From NCBI GenBank assembly GCA_001600875.1, contig BCLD01000001.1:2365683-2429682 (forward strand): 64,000 nucleotides of DNA, written 5' to 3'. The notes under the pieces were generated by a model, which was given only the letters and a program-made list of their open reading frames with translations, had not been told where the DNA came from and did no database searches. Origin of the DNA: Solicoccozyma terricola (taxonomy: Eukaryota > Basidiomycota > Tremellomycetes > Filobasidiales > Piskurozymaceae). Numbering within the stretch: the first letter of the stretch is position 1; each line of letters opens with the position of its first letter. The position numbers and the translations under genes are program-made. Below, in pieces: positions 1-12,600 of the stretch.

Positions 1-208
1 CAGACCTGCTTGCTCCATCAGTCGGATTGATTTCAGGTTGGCCGTAGTCTCCTTGGTATTCCCCTCGATCAACCAGCTCAGCAGGTGTACTCTAGTACTC
101 TGCGATCTCTGACATGCGAGTTCAATGCATGTATGCATACAGTACAATGATGTACATACAGTCCGATGAATGTAATCCCCTTCGGTGATGGACATCGAAG
201 TCTAACTT

Positions 209-3200
209 TTAACAAGTGTGCTGTAAGGGGCATTGACGGAAGATCAGCACGAGAAAGTGCGATGCCAAGGGAAAGGACTCACCGTCAAATTGTTCTTGGG
301 TTCAGCTACTCCTCCAGATGCTTCCATCCACGTAGTCTACCCGTCACCACCCATCAGATTCGTATACGATGACAGACCAGCGAGCAACACTCACGATATT
401 AGGGTTGTTGTATTCCTCTGGGTATCGATCGATATAGGCGGCGGTAGGCATGTTTGGAGGATCGCAGCCGATGTTCTTTGCGGTGGGGTCCTCTACGTGG
501 GTGTATGGGTCGACGATCAGCTAGCCGAGACGCTGCGAGTGATTGCTCGAGACGTACGGTATACCCGAACATAGTCGACCAGCATTCTGCGTTTGAAACC
601 AGTCGTTAGTTGCGATGTAGTAAGGGTCATGAAGTAAACTCACGTCACTGGCCACAACGATTCCAGACCGATGTAACTGTCGAATTCGTGTATCAGTTTC
701 CCGTCCACTGGCACTGAGCGCCATTATATCACTCACTCGACGGCCCCGAAATTCTCACTGATTCCAACATTGACGATAATATACATTGGCTCATCGGGGA
801 CATGCCGTTGTCCAACCTCGCTCTCCGCATTCGGAGCCATGGCGGCACCTCGAACAGTCCACGCTTTCTTGGCGTTGCTGACCCATGTAATGTAGCCGTT
901 GCTGAAAGCCAGGGAGAGGGGGGGGGGGGGCGTGTCAGTATGGTATTGGAATCCGGCGGTTTGACGACAACTCACTCCCCGGGTGAGTACTCGAACCCAT
1001 ATTTCGAGAAGCAGCCGGTGTTTCCAGTACTGCATTGGACTCGAGTCTGTCAGAAGCATGGGGGGGTGGCACGCGTACTCGCTGCTCACTAGCAATTCTG
1101 ATTAGTCCTGCTCAAACCCGAAGTACTTTGCTGATAAGCGCCACCTGGTGCGTTGAAGCGATGAGGTCTGTCAGTCGACGACATCGCCAGAAAACCAACC
1201 GTGCCCACTCACCCAGGTACGTATTCAACGCTGTGGTAGAGTCATCGTAAATCGTATACGTGCTGCTGGTATTGACAAAGTTGTAGTACGGATTAAAGGG
1301 AGCCCACTGCGCGGACTGGGAAACATGGCCGGTTAAAGTGGTCGAGTCCACCTGGGCCTCAAACAAGTCGATCTCCGGTGCCGCTCTGCCGACCCATGTT
1401 CCATCCGGATTCTTGGGTCCTGGGTGGGTGTCATCGGATGGACAAGTGCAACGTGAGAGTCGTTGACCGGGCAGGTAAGAGAGCTCGTAGTTGTATTGGG
1501 CGTTTCCGGAACTGGAAGCGATGTCGGGTAGGCCTGTGTGCGCANCTCATTAGATACGTATAGACGACTACTCCAAATTTGAACCCACCATTCAACGTCT
1601 GGTTCTGCAGCGTGCCCAAATCACACTCATTGTAACTGTACGGCCATAATCCGTCTAATGTCCCGCCATACCCTGCTCTTCCTAGGTTGCCCATCGCCCA
1701 GACGGCGGGCCACAATCCGTACACGTCGCTCTTTCCAGGCAAGCTCAAGCTGACCTCGACGTATCCGCCGGTGAAGCAAAACTTGTTCCAAGTGTTCATC
1801 ATTCCTCCCATGTAGTTGAGGCCGTGGTTTTTGATGTTGGACAGGGTGACAACGAGAGATCCATTGGCGGTGGTCAGTTGTTGAGGGTCATACCATTCGA
1901 GATTGTTCGTCGCCCAGTAATGCAGGTCCGCCGCCTCCCAGTAGGGATCGTCTCCCGGGTAGAACGTCCGACCGGGCGTGTTGAACTCGTCGGAGAATAC
2001 GAGATCCCATGCGTTTCCCGTTTCCAACGACGTCCATGTGTAGGCATCCCGAGGTGTATCATTGTCGATCAATCCAAAGTTTCCAATCGTAGCGGGAATC
2101 TGCCCCGTTGCGTTGATCCCTCCGATATTGAATCCAGTCTTGTGAGCACTCCCTAGATCGGAAACTCCTGTAATGATCGGGTACCCAGCGAACAACGTGA
2201 CCAGACTGACAATCATAATGACTAGACAGCCGAGATTCTTGACTCCTCTGAAGGTAAACAGCGTTCCACCAGAATATGTCGATCTGGAAGTCTTTTTCTC
2301 GTCGGGATCATGCAACGAGTCGTCCGCTTCAGGTCCGTACGCGTATTGGTCCAAGTCCATCGGGAGGGAATACATCCCACCTAGTCCAACGTAACCAGGG
2401 ACGTTCATTTCTCTCCCCATAGCTAACCTTGAATCGGAGGAGACAAGGGACGCCATGGAATCCAACGCTTTCATCTGATAATTCCCATCCTCTTCATCGT
2501 CCTCTTTGCCGCTACTAGTCTGCTCCCTCCCTCCCCATCCGTTTCTCGCGCCAAACGGAACGTCCGAGGCGAAGCTCGGTGCGGGGGATACCGTTCGACT
2601 GGAAAACGCACTAAAGTTCCCACTGTTACCCACATCGAGGTACGAATCCCTGGATAATGTTGGGACGAGGAGGTTACCGTTCCCTGATGGGTTCCCGACG
2701 TTATAAGGTGGGTAAACTGGATCCGTAGTGTAACTAGGCGCAGAAGAGATGATTGACGTGCGAGATCGTGACCTTGCATTATCGAGGTATATTTCTTCCT
2801 CTGTCCCGCCCATTAAACCAGTCACCCGTCCTCTTTGTCTCGGCGTTTCATCCTCTTCTTTCCCCTTCCCTTTCCCCTTTGCAGAGGAGGATAACACTGG
2901 TGTTCGTGGGGAATTGGCTGGCTTTATCGGATATCCACGTTCGTCGTAACCTGATTGCAAGAATCCGCTGGTTGATGAGGGTGGAATCGGGGATCTACTA
3001 TTTGGTTTGTTCTTTCCTTGAGTGTCGGATGTGGACGCAAATGGCCCAACGTCTCCCGTACCATTTAACATCCCTACACTCCGCATCTCAACCACACTCT
3101 CCCTTCCCCCCGTCCGAGGTCCCAACCTTGACGGATAGAGATCCTTTTCATTTTTTAATTTCCCCACCGCCGCGGCACCACCTCTAACATCATCTTGTTG

Positions 3201-3479
3201 ACCTGGTGATAATGAGATATCACGCGGAGATGGAATTCTAGCTCGTAGTGATGAGAAGCCCTGAGAAAGTGCATTGAGGATTGGAGAGCGTGCGGTGGAG
3301 GTCGAGGTGGATGTCGATGTGGATGCAGGTGGTGGAGGAGGAGGTAAGAGTTTTTCGACTGGTGGTTCGGTAGAGGGTTGCTGTGCAGGGGGAAGATTGT
3401 TTGACAAGGAAGGGGGACGTGATGGTGAAGGAGACGGGTTGACTCGTCTTGTGGACGTGAGGTTACGAGAGGATGGCAT
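209..3479 (-). CDS. KRE6: Beta-1,6-glucan synthesis protein, KRE6/SKN1 family (GH16-like)
   Basis: Multi-exon gene; the large first exon starts at ATG 3479. The first ~415 residues are a low-complexity Ser/Pro-rich cytoplasmic tail. One membrane segment follows (near residues 417-437, LGCLVIMIVSLVTLFAGYPI), then a lumenal GH16-type domain typical of Kre6/Skn1 type II proteins. Visible landmarks are WDLVFSDEFNTPGRTFY, YGLWPAVWAMGNLGRAGYGG, the catalytic-type motif EIDLFEAQ (about 1354-1377) and EEPMY-like DEPMYIIVNVGISENF. The last exons give IGCDPPNMPTAAYI and PKNNLTHTC-stop; I place the stop TAA at 209-211, read through a short terminal exon after an intron ending at 221. The family is needed for beta-1,6-glucan of the wall and acts in the Golgi/ER or plasma membrane. 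An N at 1545 lies in a short intron and does not break the frame. One intron has a 13-base C run next to its acceptor. KRE6 and SKN1 cannot be told apart here. Confidence 0.93.
918..930 (-). repeat. C13 homopolymer acting as polypyrimidine tract in KRE6 intron
   Basis: Thirteen G on the plus strand, so C on the coding strand, a few bases before the CAG acceptor of the exon that begins with NGYITWVSNAKKAWT. One of several such tracts in the window. Confidence 0.75.
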
Positions 3480-4091
3480 GGTCGATCAGTCAGGGTGTGT
3501 GGCGAGGGGGAATTGATGAGGGTATATGGACCAAGATGAACGGATGAACGGTGTTTCCAACAGACGTGGTTCCGGTGTTGGTCTGTCCTAGGTAGAGAAC
3601 GTTCCCAAAGCGACCTCCGACCTGGGATTTCCCTGGACTTTGATGGATCGATGCTAGTCCAGACGAATGGATAACCCTACCGAACGGCTCTGCTCTGCGA
3701 TATCGCTGTTGTTGCTGGTGTCAGGTGGAACTTCATTTGCGCACTTTTGACACACTCGCTCTCGCTGCTAGCGTCTGTTGCTGGGAAAAGCTGGGCTAAA
3801 TCAATCTAAACGTGGAGAAATACGTCCGAGACCACCTTCCATCAGTAGTACGCGACGCGTTGTCGCCACCCGGCGTGGGTGTCCCTGAGAACTCTACGAC
3901 TCGGTGGATGTCGAGGTGGGGAACAGGATATGGTGATATGGTGATAGGACGATGAGAGGACGATAGCTCAGGAACAGGACAGCGGGTGGCGATGATGGTG
4001 TCTGCGCTCGATCCTCGCTGCTGGTGCCACGCGGTGTATGTGCCGTCGAGGGAGGTTCGATCTGCCCCTGAGGGCACCACCACAGCGAACA
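3480..4091. other. Intergenic, divergent promoter region of KRE6 and the next gene
   Basis: About 610 bp between two divergent start codons. I see no RNA gene or further coding exon. Both promoters and 5' leaders must lie here; no specific factor site could be supported. Confidence 0.5.
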
Positions 4092-7000
4092 ATGGGGTCC
4101 GGCCACACCGTCGCATCACATCCTCCCAACCACCACCACCTCCTCCTCCTACTCCTACTCCTCCTCCTCCTCCTCGCTATCACCATGACAGTCACTACCA
4201 CCCTCCTCCCCATACATCGCTCCACAACAGCGTCGTCACACCCTCACAGCCACAGCCACAACCCCCACCCTCAACCCTATCCCTATCCCGGTCCGTCCAC
4301 CTATCAACCTACATCGACCGCTCACCCTCCTACCTCCTACGTGACTGCTACCAGTGGGATGGCTACTCCAGGACGACTCACACCGCTCTTTCAAGGAGAC
4401 GCATCGAGGTGGGGGGCTGGTGTGGGATCGAAGGGTGGACGGGAGATGGGTGGAGCAGAGGTGCGGGTGGGGAGATCGGGTGATGATGGTGCAACAGCGA
4501 GTGAGTTGGATACCTTTCAGTATTTACGTGGCTGGTATTCCTGTTGAATACTATCAACAAGTCATCCTCCCACGTTCCTCTGTTCATATGGTTTATACCG
4601 AATCGTTCGAATCGTTCGAATCGTTCCCGTTCCGGGAAGATCCAAGTCGCTGATCTTTCAAACACTCCCTTTATCAACCCTCTTCACAAACCATCCTTTC
4701 CCCCCATCCACCACCCGTCAAAATAAAAACAACCCCCCACACACAACAACATCAACTCCCTCAAGTCCCATACACGCATTTCACTCCGACTGAAAAACCA
4801 CTCCCACACTCTCCTCCAAACTCACGCCCTCCTCAACAATCTCTCGGTGGAGTTCATCGAGTATCAAACCCTACAGATAACGTACATCAAGTAAAGGACG
4901 GAGAAGGGTTGGTGGATGATATTGGAGAGACTGTGACTAGAAGAAGTAGAACGGATGAAGTCGACGAAGAGGGTTTAGATATGACACCTAGTGCAAGAGC
5001 TAAAGGTGAGGGTAGTTGGTTATCTGTTGTTCCGTTTTCTGCTGAAAGATCGACGTGCACGTTGATTGTATTTCTTTTTTCAACAACAAAACAGTCCTTC
5101 CTTGGGTTCAAAACATACAAGAACTTCCGACGCTTACCCAGCGGCAATCGTGGATGGATCGAGAGGCGGTGGAAAGAGAAGCATTGGAACGAGGAGAGCA
5201 GGGAAGTGGGACTGGGAGGGAGAGTGTGGAGATGAAGGGTGGGGGAGTTAGAGGAGAGGGTGGAGTGGGTGAGTGTGAGAACTCGGTTCTACCGAGGGGC
5301 GACGACGACATGATGTCATCCACTGACAAGCAAGGGAATGGGCGATCAGCGAGAAATTCGAATCCATCGGATGCCATGTCTAGAGGTGCAAATAAACCTG
5401 GAGCAAGAGTAGGTCAGGGTCCTGAACAAGCAACTCAACCAATTCCATTCCCATTCAGCGATGGACTCGGATCGAATGCCGGTCAGGCGTCCGTGTTGGA
5501 ACATCCGCAACTCGCTACACAACCCACCGCAGCGGCGGCGGCGACACAACAGCACGAATCACAGCACGCACCTTGGTTTGCAACTCCTTATGGTCAGTTC
5601 TGGCCGCCAGGTGCGGGTGCCCCAGGTGGTCCTACAGGCCTCCCAGGCGGTGCTGCGGGACCCGTCTATCCATTCCCGTATGCTATGCAGTTTGAAGGCG
5701 GGAGCGGGTTGCCTACCGGACAGCAGTACTCGTTCACAGGCGACGGTACAGCTGCAACACAGCAGAGACCTCGACAGGAGGAAATGAACGGTCCACGTCC
5801 GAACGGAACGTTTGATTTCGGAGTTCAACTTCCCGAATCCTTTTATCAAAGGCATCCGACGGTGGTAATGGACCCCGCAACATCGTCCGTCAACCTACAA
5901 ACACAAGCGACAAATAGGAAGATGTCCCCCCACAAGACGTCGATGGGAGATGATCGACCGGAAAGGCTAGACCATGAACGTGAAAAGAGTCTGAATAAGT
6001 TGGCCGGAGCTAATAGTGTGGATATGGGGACGTCCAGGTTGGGATTCCAAGCCGTTGGTGGTAAAGAGAAGAAGGTGTGTTGTTTTCGCCACAGCGGGAT
6101 CATCTGCTCATACAAACCCCCATCCTCGCTAGCACAAGAAACATGATATAGAGGGCGGCGCACTACGCAAGGACAACGGTAAAACCAAAAAGGACAAGCA
6201 CAAGCACAAGCACAAACATCGTCATCCCTCCAAGGAAGAGGACGGACATCATCATCATCACGCCAACAAGGACAAAACCCCGCCGCATCCGACGGTCTTG
6301 CAAACCGACGACGGGGAAAGGATTTCCTCACAAGGCTCCCACTTCTCCAAGCCAGATCTTGTCGATGGAGCGAAACGAGCGACACAACAAACACGCACGT
6401 CTGATCCCTCATTTGGTCACTTTGGTCGACCATTTTCACATGAAATGGGTGTGTATCCCGGATTCGATGACGTTCCAGAGGCCGGCGATATGCCGTATTC
6501 TGGCGACCAACATGATGTCCCAATCATCATCATGGGTGGTCCAGGGGGAGCAGCGATAGGTCTCGGTGGCCTTGGCCTTGGATTGGCCGGATTGTCAGGT
6601 CTGTACACGCCGCACCGCGATCAGAGGAGTGCCTACGTTGAAACCATCACAGATGAGGAGGTGCGTTGCGGCTTGTCGTGAGTGTGGTTGACCGCGCGCT
6701 GACGATTTTGTAGGCTCCGGCGGATCTTGCAAGGTCCCTTGGTGGCGAGGTAAGTAGGGTAATGAGCCCCTTGTCGCGATTTTCTCAATTGACGACTCTT
6801 GCCGCAGCATGTCACCCCCACGATCAATGTCAAGGAGCTCAATACGGCCCATATCGCCCCTAACGGCTCTCGGGTGTCCGGTCGAGGCTTCAACACGCCT
6901 TCCGAGCGACAGTTTTCGGCGCAAACCACCACAGGCCCTCGAGAACATTCCCCGTACGCCCCCCCAACCACTCTATCGCTTGTCGAGAACACGGCCAAAG

Positions 7001-9233
7001 ACAGTAAATTCCACGATGAAGCTCTCTGCCAGCTGTTACATGCCGCTCGTAACTTGCAGATTGGAGAGTCTGCCAGGAAAGCTGTACGCAGCGCCGCCAA
7101 GGCGAGAGTTGTCGAGTTGGCGAGGATGAGTGAGCGCGGAGAGGTAGGTGCGGAATGCTTTTTGGAACCGGTCAACACTGCTGACACTAACCCTACAGCT
7201 TCATCCGGGGACCATACTGCCTGTCCCAGCCAATATCATGCAACAGCCAACGACAGAAGCCGATCTACGCCGTATGGAGGAGCTGGTATGTTGCTGCGAA
7301 GTGTGGCAATCCCGTCAATCCGAACTGAAAATGATACCACTTTGCAGGATCACGGTCCGCCAGCGTGGTCACAGACCGTGAGCCTGACAACTACCTGCAC
7401 TTCCCTTCCTCCACTCATGACCTCCACTTTCAGCTCTTCCACATGCTCTCCCTCACCAACGCTCGTCTTGACGACATGGAGAATCGCCTTGTGATCGATC
7501 CTCAGTCCAATACAGCTCCGAGCTCGCCACCGACGCAGGACGACGAAGCAGAAGCTCGAACAGTGCTTCACAACATCCTCTTCCCCGAGCACCCGATTCC
7601 TCTACACGACGCGAAGCCTCGAAGCACTTTCAATACCGCGCCTGTACATCCGATCAATGCTATCCCTGCCTCCTTGCAAGCCGATCAAAACCCACCTTTG
7701 ATCCATGTCCAACCTCCTACTGCACAGGACAGCAACATCGACGGTTCCCGTTATCAAGCGACTTCTCGAGAGTCCGTGAACGAGGAGGTCCCAACCACCG
7801 ACCACCATGACAAGGATTCTACTCGATCCGCAACTCCGAAAGCCGAGGTGAATCAGACTGTGCACATGGGCGACATTGCTCCGGCGTCTTTCGATCCGCT
7901 TTGCCCTCGACTGCCATTCCCGCATCCATGGGACATTGTGACGCAGAGGCTGTTCTCGTGGGCCTTGGTGTGGATGGAAGATGATTTCGTCAGGACATTG
8001 GAGAGTACTGCGCTGGGGTATCAAGTGGATGAGTTTGCATTGACAATCTATACGATGATGACGTTCAAGAGGCGAGTGCGGTCGATGACGGCGTTTCTGG
8101 TAAAGCTTATCCGTTCCTCCTCTTCAGAAATCTCCGCCACAGGATGTGCGCCGTTCCCTCGATGCCCTGCGACAAACTCGTGAGTTGTGATCGAACTCGG
8201 ACACCCCCGGGGAACCACCCACGGCTGATTGTTTTCCTCCAGTTCGTTCCTCCAAATATGGCCGACGCCATCAACCGTGCCGTACATGCAGTGAGTATCG
8301 CCGGTTCCTATGCCGGTAGCATGCTGACGATTTCTTCCGCAGAGACGATTCCAGGATGCGGAGCAGATTCTTACCGAGTTGTGGTATCGTAAGTGGTTCT
8401 CTTTTTCGCCACCGACCGATCCGACCCATAAACCTCCTTCCCTTCCTAGCTTTCGGTTTCAAATCTCCACCACGAGTCATCGTCGCTCTCGCCAAACATC
8501 GGAACGAACCTGATTCATGGGCAGCGCATCGGCGAGTCTGACGTTGGCGCCTACATCTCGTTCGTCAGCTGAATTGGGTGCTTGCACAGATTCGACTTGA
8601 CGACCGCAAGACTGACGACGATGAGTTTCTCGAGTCAAGAAAAGTCTTTGATTGACGGTAGTGAGTGTGGGATGGGTAAGGGCGAGGAATTCCAGGCAAA
8701 GTGACTGATATTTGCCCATCGCGCAACTTCCGCAAGGACCGTTCATGTGTAAGTTGACCTATACCTTGTCCCTATTGCGTGACCTGACGTTGTGTGCGGT
8801 GATCAGGGTGGTTTGCAATCCGCTCCGCCTGGCCAGAGCATAACATCCCCCATCCCGATCACCTCGCTCAGAAGAATCAACGTATCATCACGTCGCCGGA
8901 GATGAAGACCGACAACTCGTTGGCCGCATCGAATGTCAGTAGGAATCTGTTGCTGTGAGTGAGCGGGTGGTCGGGATGTGAAATAGGCAGCTACTAATGA
9001 TTCTCGCCGTACTAGTGGATGGAGACCTGATCGAACGACTGACATTCCAAAGCTGAGGAATATGGTATGGCAAGAGGTGAGAGCGATGTTGTGTCGGGTC
9101 GTGTGACTAGCTGGCGGGTTACCGACCGATGTGATTCTATCCCCTGGTGATTCAGGTCAAACGCCTATACAATCGGAAGTTGTCTGGCAAGCTTGTGATC
9201 CAAGCTGGGCACCCGATACCAGACGACATGTGA
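4092..9233 (+). CDS. Large conserved-looking protein of unknown function
   Basis: I do not recognise this family. About a dozen exons can be joined, from ATG 4092 (4038 and 4185 are alternatives) to TGA 9231-9233. The N terminus is low complexity (a Leu run from CTC repeats, then His/Pro/Ser). A middle part is rich in Gln, Ala and Pro. Around 6190-6260 there is a KHKHKHKH / HHHHH basic stretch, then IIIMGGPGGAAIGLGG, a hydrophobic Gly-rich segment. The C-terminal ~500 residues look folded, for example FPHPWDIVTQRLFSWALVW, NMADAINRAVHARRFQDAEQ, SPPRVIVALAKHRNEPDSW and WFAIRSAWPEHNIPHPDH. That part is rich in charged helices and resembles a conserved fungal domain. One intron (8532-8589) is GC-AG. 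The join near 8180-8241 does not keep frame with normal splice sites, so either a boundary or one base is wrong there. Function is open; the His-rich and Gly-rich segments are not diagnostic. Confidence 0.75.
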
Positions 9234-9549
9234 TGGAGGTGGGCTGTGGATGTTGTTTCTGTTATAGTGCTCGTGCGAGTTACCTCTGTAGACCCCTGTA
9301 GACCCCACCCCGGGATATTTCTGACGATCACGTGACCACGAACCTCGTCTCCCGCCCAAACTTGTCTTTTCGTTGATCAAGAAGCTCCGAAAGTTGTTCA
9401 CAAACGACATTTTCATCTCCTTTTATTGTTGCTCGACTCTAGTCAACAATCTCGTGCATCCACAGTCGCATCACCTCATTTCAGTGCTCACACGCTAGCT
9501 GCCAATCTTCCAAGTCCAACAAAAAAAAAACTCTTTTCTTACAAACAAC
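9234..9549. other. Intergenic, promoter and 5' leader of the GYF gene
   Basis: About 315 bp between TGA 9233 and the first donor of the GYF leader intron. An A run at 9522-9531 lies in the presumed leader. Nothing else supported. Confidence 0.4.
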
Positions 9550-9697
9550 GTGAGTCGTCGCGTTTGATGGATAGAACTCTGGTCCATGTGTCGGTGACAT
9601 GTCCTTACAACGGGGGTGGAGAGATGGGATCGCCAGCAGTCCCAACCCACGGCGGTCCTTTTTTGGCCAATTCAGCTGACCACGTCGTCTCCCACAG
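9550..9697 (+). other. 5' UTR intron directly upstream of the GYF start codon
   Basis: A GTGAGT donor at 9550 and a CCCACAG acceptor ending at 9697 leave the ATG as the first three bases of the next exon. The upstream stretch has no in-frame start. Leader introns of this kind commonly affect expression in fungi; here that is inference. Confidence 0.6.
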
Positions 9698-12600
9698 ATG
9701 TCTCAAGCATCCATGCAGTTTGCCCCACAATGGCTTAAGAAGCCATCCGCCACCTCGGTGCCGCCTCCTGCTAGGCCTCGTTCCTCCAGTCCACCGGTTA
9801 CCTCCCCAACTTCTGTCACCCTGAATTCTATCAACACTGGCATTTCGTACTCTCACATGGCCAACCCGACATCCGCTCGTTCCGAGTCCTTCCCATCTGA
9901 TGGCGTGCCCAACGGCGCAGGATCGTGGGGTCAGGGTGGACCGAACGGTATTCCGTTGGACGAAGCTAGACCTTTTAGGTACTCTAAAGAGGCCATGTTG
10001 GCTCTTTACGATTCGGTCGCGGTGAAGAATAGGCCGTTGGAGTTGTTGGAATTGGCCGAGGGTGGCGGTGTCGTCCTAAGTGGGCAGCCGAATGTTCCTT
10101 TCGGGTTCACCGAGTGGAGCGAAGAAGAGAAGAAGGTGAATTCGGGAGGTGCTTTTCTAATCCTTCACTGTTCGATCCACTGATCCGCTGCTGCGCTTAG
10201 ACTTTTACAACCTCTCTGAACCCACCAACCCGTCCTCGAGCTCAACATCCTCCCGTCACCGCCACTCCCGATCGTGACCCCCCAGCTCCCTTCCTCCGTC
10301 GCGGAACGACCAGCACTTCCATCTCCAGTACAACTATTGGCGGTGGCCGGTCCGTGATTTCTGGCGGTTTCGGCAGGGGAGAAGGTGGAGCGTTCGGTGG
10401 TGGAAAAGTAGGGAGTGATGCTCCTGTAGTGGAACCTCCGAGGGTCGAGAGGGACACGAGAGACATTGGTTTTAGAGATCGTGGGGAGAGGACGGAGAGA
10501 ACGGATCGCGGGGAGAGGCATGTAGGGACATTCGGTGGTAGCACTGGATTCGTGAATGGTGCGTTCGGAGCAAGTGGGACAGACGTCGAGGCTGGAAGAA
10601 GACCTGGGAGGGTGTTACGAGGTGCAGTTGGCAGAGGTGTTGCCGAGGGAGGTGAGTGGCGAAAGCGACCGGCTGGTGTCACGGACTGACAAAAAAGTTC
10701 ATCACAGATGCACCAGTGGCAACGACTCCTGTCCGATCGTCCAATACCGCGGCAACTTGGAGACCATCTCCTCGCAACCCATCTGTCTCCGGCTCATTCG
10801 AAGGTGTCCTCGGGTTTGGTGGTGCTTCAGGTGGTCAAGACAGTAAATCCGTTGCCGAAACACCTGCGCCTCCTGTTCCAGCTGTGGTTGGATGGAGAGA
10901 GCGAGAAAAGGCTGCTACGGGCGGCTCTCAGATTGGAACACCTGAGCGCTCCACAAGCGGGTTAGCCGGTGGTGTGATGCCGCTGGCTGGTGGTGGGACT
11001 GGCTGGACGAAAGGCGGTGGTAGATGGAGGATGGCTGCTCAAGCTGAGCAAGCTGAACAGACTGAGAAGGTGAGTTCGACCGGGCACCGCGCTGTGGGAT
11101 GACCTCCTTTTCTAACCTCCCTCACAGCGACCTGGTGCAAATGCCACCGTTCCACCGTCATCTGCCGATGTCGAGCCAGCCACTTCCGTCGTGACAGTTC
11201 CAACCGATACTCCGGTAGAGGAACGCATGTATCAGCTCTCAACATCCGGAGAGGCGCAAGGCAACGTGGCGCCCCCTCCACCAACTACCGCACCTGAGGA
11301 CGTTCAATGGTACTATACCGATCCCGCTGGTCTACAACAGGGTGAGTTTATGTAGCATGTTGATTTTGGAAGACACGCCGCCGCTCACACATCATACACT
11401 CCGCCTTGTATAGGACCATTCACTGCTCCACAAATGCAAGACTGGTTCTCACACAATTACTTTGTGGACAGCCTTCCACTCCGCAGGGAACATGAAAGTG
11501 AATACCGTACTCTCGCTCAACTCGTGGAGGAAACTGGCGATGCTGCCAGTCCGTTCTTGGCGACACCAAAACATCGATCTGCAGCACCCAGTCCACCTCG
11601 CCACGTCGTCGACTCTCCCTCTCACATACAACCAACCAACGGCATGCACTCCTCGCCGTTTGCTTCCAATGTGCAGCCGATGGCCTTTGACCCAATGATG
11701 CAGGCGCATGCGCATGCGCAAGCACATGCTCAACGATCCGTCTGGGACAACAATATGCGACCCTCTCCCTTCTCACAGCATGAGATTGGGGCTCCGATCG
11801 CTTCACCCTTCGGCAGACCTCTAGACCAAATGCCCAACCCCATGTTTGGTGGAGCGGACCCGAACGTTGCCATGCGCATGGCTCAGCAAGTGCAGTACAA
11901 CGGTTCATCCCCGTGGGGTATGGTCCCACATCCCATGGCATTCGGTCAACCGATTCCTCCACAATTCGCCGTCCCTTCTGCCAACGGCCCATCGCCAGCA
12001 TACCAGAACCTCCCCTCTCAAGGGCCGACCCCATCCAGCGACTCGTACCAGCAGACGTCGGCTCCTGCCTGGCCTCTACCTCCGGTGGCACACCAACACG
12101 TGGCGCCAGCACCGCAGCAGGTGCACAATCACATCGCCCCGATCGAGCCTGACGTAAAGACCTCCGTTGCGACCAGTCTCGTCGAGAGTTCAGTGTCATC
12201 GGAAGCAGAAAAGGCCAACGAGCAGCCCTCCCCGGTTCCATCTCCCGCACCCGTTCCGCAAACTCCAGTCGTGTCCGAGCGCAAGGTGCAAAAGCCTAGC
12301 TCCGCCCTGCCTCCACCTCCCGCATCTCTCCCGGCCAAGCCGGTTACCGTCGTCTTACCACCGCCAAAGGAGACATTGTCTACTACCGAGGAGCCTCTCA
12401 AGTCGTCGCCACCACCGTCCGTTGAACCTGTGGCAAAGAAGGCCACTGCCTCCGCTGCAACTGAGGCGACTCCTGCCAGTTCGCCATCCACTTCGAAGGC
12501 TGCGCCGTGGGCCAAGGACGAGGAGAGGCCAAAGGCCGCCTCGGGTCCATCTTTGCGTGACATACAAGTCGCCGAAGCCAGGGAAGCGGACGCGAAGAAG

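Noticed and set aside
2506..3516. Several plus-strand frames inside KRE6 exon 1
   Set aside because: Overlap a long, well-supported coding exon on the minus strand; Ser/Pro-rich shadows.
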